Below are positions 63,326 to 64,000 of a DNA stretch of 64,000 bases, piece after piece. Below the pieces are notes generated by a model. That model was not told the origin of the DNA. It made no database searches and saw only the letters and a list, made by a program, of their open reading frames with translations. The stretch's first letter is position 1, and the number at the start of each line of letters is the position of its first letter. A program made the translations under genes and the position numbers. The DNA is from CF-162 sp040882565 (GTDB taxonomy: Bacteria > Chloroflexota > Dehalococcoidia > SM23-28-2 > RBG-16-64-32). The stretch lies in contig JBBEAZ010000022.1 of assembly GCA_040882565.1 (NCBI GenBank), positions 1 through 64,000 on the forward strand, read 5' to 3'.

Positions 63326-63993
63326 CCGATCCCCTGCATCGTCTTAATGACGACCGGCTCGCTAGGGTTGGGCTCCAGCTTGCGCCGCAGCCTTGACACC
63401 CAGACCCGCAGATACTGCACGTCGTCGTGGTACTCCGGTCCCCAGACCTTGCTCAAAAGCTCTGCGTTCAGCATCACCTTGCCGGCGTTCGCCGACAGGT
63501 ACTGCAGCAGCAGCCACTCTGTCCGCGTTAGCTGGACTACCTCGCCGGCGCGCGTCACCAGGCGGCGGTTCAGGTCAATCTCGAGGTCCTGCACCCGGAT
63601 TACCCGGTTAACGGACTGGTTGCCGACGGCACGCCGTAGCACGGCGCGGATGCGCGCGCTCAACTCTTCGGGGCTAAATGGCTTGACGATGTAGTCGTCA
63701 GCGCCCTGCTCGAGGCCGCGTACCTTGTCCGCGTCGCTGTCCTTGGCCGTGACCATGATCACCGGCACGTTCATTTGCTCGCGGATCCGCCGCATCACTT
63801 CCAGGCCGGTCATCTCCGGCATGATCACGTCCAGCAACACGGCATCCGGCCGCTGCTCCTCGACAAGCCGGAGCGCGTCTTCACCGTTGGAAGCGGTGAT
63901 CACGCGGAATCCCTGATCCGTCAGCTCGAGTTTCATGAGCCGCAGTATGCCTGCCTCGTCGTCTACGGCCAGTACCAGTGGCTCTTGCGTCAT
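63280..63993 (-). CDS. OmpR/PhoB-type response regulator
   Basis: The 237-residue protein has a receiver domain (phospho-acceptor D55 in AVLLDVIMPE; acidic pair DDE at 11-13; IVKPF lysine). A winged-helix DNA-binding domain follows (LTRTEWLLLQYLSANAG, LRVWVSRLRRKLEPNP, IKTMQGIGYML). It is KdpE/MtrA-like. An AGGAGAG ribosome site is at the window edge. No sensor kinase is in the window. Confidence 0.93.
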   Translation of the reverse strand: MTQEPLVLAVDDEAGILRLMKLELTDQGFRVITASNGEDALRLVEEQRPDAVLLDVIMPEMTGLEVMRRIREQMNVPVIMVTAKDSDADKVRGLEQGADDYIVKPFSPEELSARIRAVLRRAVGNQSVNRVIRVQDLEIDLNRRLVTRAGEVVQLTRTEWLLLQYLSANAGKVMLNAELLSKVWGPEYHDDVQYLRVWVSRLRRKLEPNPSEPVVIKTMQGIGYMLDAEPPAAAAGE

Positions 63994-64000
63994 CTCTCCT

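Overview
The window is a high-GC, gene-dense bacterial chromosome segment. It has no rRNA, tRNA, CRISPR array, prophage or recognisable transposase. Gene content suggests a Chloroflexota lineage, probably Dehalococcoidia-like. The malyl-CoA lyase and mesaconyl-CoA hydratase are both of the Chloroflexus type and lie near a methylmalonyl-CoA mutase. There are also many acyl-CoA, MaoC and SnoaL-type enzymes, an F420-type LLM oxidoreductase and dockerin-like secreted proteins. This placement is inference. An N-gap flanked by long G and C runs shows that the sequence is a draft or metagenome assembly.

Layout. 1-8089: partial thiolase, cupin, CcdA/TlpA thiol-redox pair, acetyl-CoA synthetase, a tandem-fused nucleotidyltransferase, enoyl-CoA hydratase, DUF952 protein and a CysRS/MshC-like ligase. 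8213-18535: carbon-metabolism block. It holds a MaoC hydratase, mesaconyl-CoA hydratase (mch) and GNAT on +; an operon on - with malyl-CoA lyase (mcl), a divergent succinyl-CoA-synthetase-like ligase split around a DUF1330 gene, a hydrolase, a SnoaL fragment and a ferredoxin; then a second CitE-like lyase, a lipoprotein and methylmalonyl-CoA mutase on +. 18590-23411: rhodanese, voltage-gated-type K+ channel, small secreted protein, double-hotdog MaoC, SnoaL protein and DUF4232 protein. 23287-29194: a glycine-rich/LCAT-like lipase gene bracketed by a 47-bp direct repeat of the polA promoter and start, then polA. 29236-34790: two tandem small membrane proteins, DinB-like protein, a frame-disrupted pair, tmRNA, smpB, CtpA protease and a PTPS/QueD-like enzyme. 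34923-43968: zinc-ribbon protein, methyltransferase, acyl-CoA ligase, GNATs, DUF2277, an arsR-arsM operon, ferritin and an MDR oxidoreductase. 44030-50981: hflX, mutL and mutS (the last broken by the assembly gap). 51260-58555: a multi-PAS LuxR regulator (frameshifted at a G run), a NuoE/NuoF-like diaphorase pair, a metzincin-like protease with a small secreted protein, and a DM13 protein. 58761-63993: acyl-CoA dehydrogenase, SF0329-like protein, LLM oxidoreductase, enoyl-CoA hydratase, YggT-like protein, zinc ribbon and an OmpR-type response regulator.

How genes work together. mcl, mch, the acyl-CoA ligase pair and methylmalonyl-CoA mutase fit glyoxylate/propionyl-CoA interconversion, that is, part of a 3-hydroxypropionate-bicycle or malyl-CoA route. 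The other CoA enzymes fit a heterotroph degrading fatty or branched acids.

Expression signals. Many genes have TATAAT-like hexamers only 6-7 nt before the start codon, indicating leaderless transcripts. Others overlap by 1-4 nt within operons. Three genes seem to lack ATG/GTG/TTG at the expected start and carry ACG or ATA instead. Several genes are disrupted by small indels, some of which are probably assembly errors.
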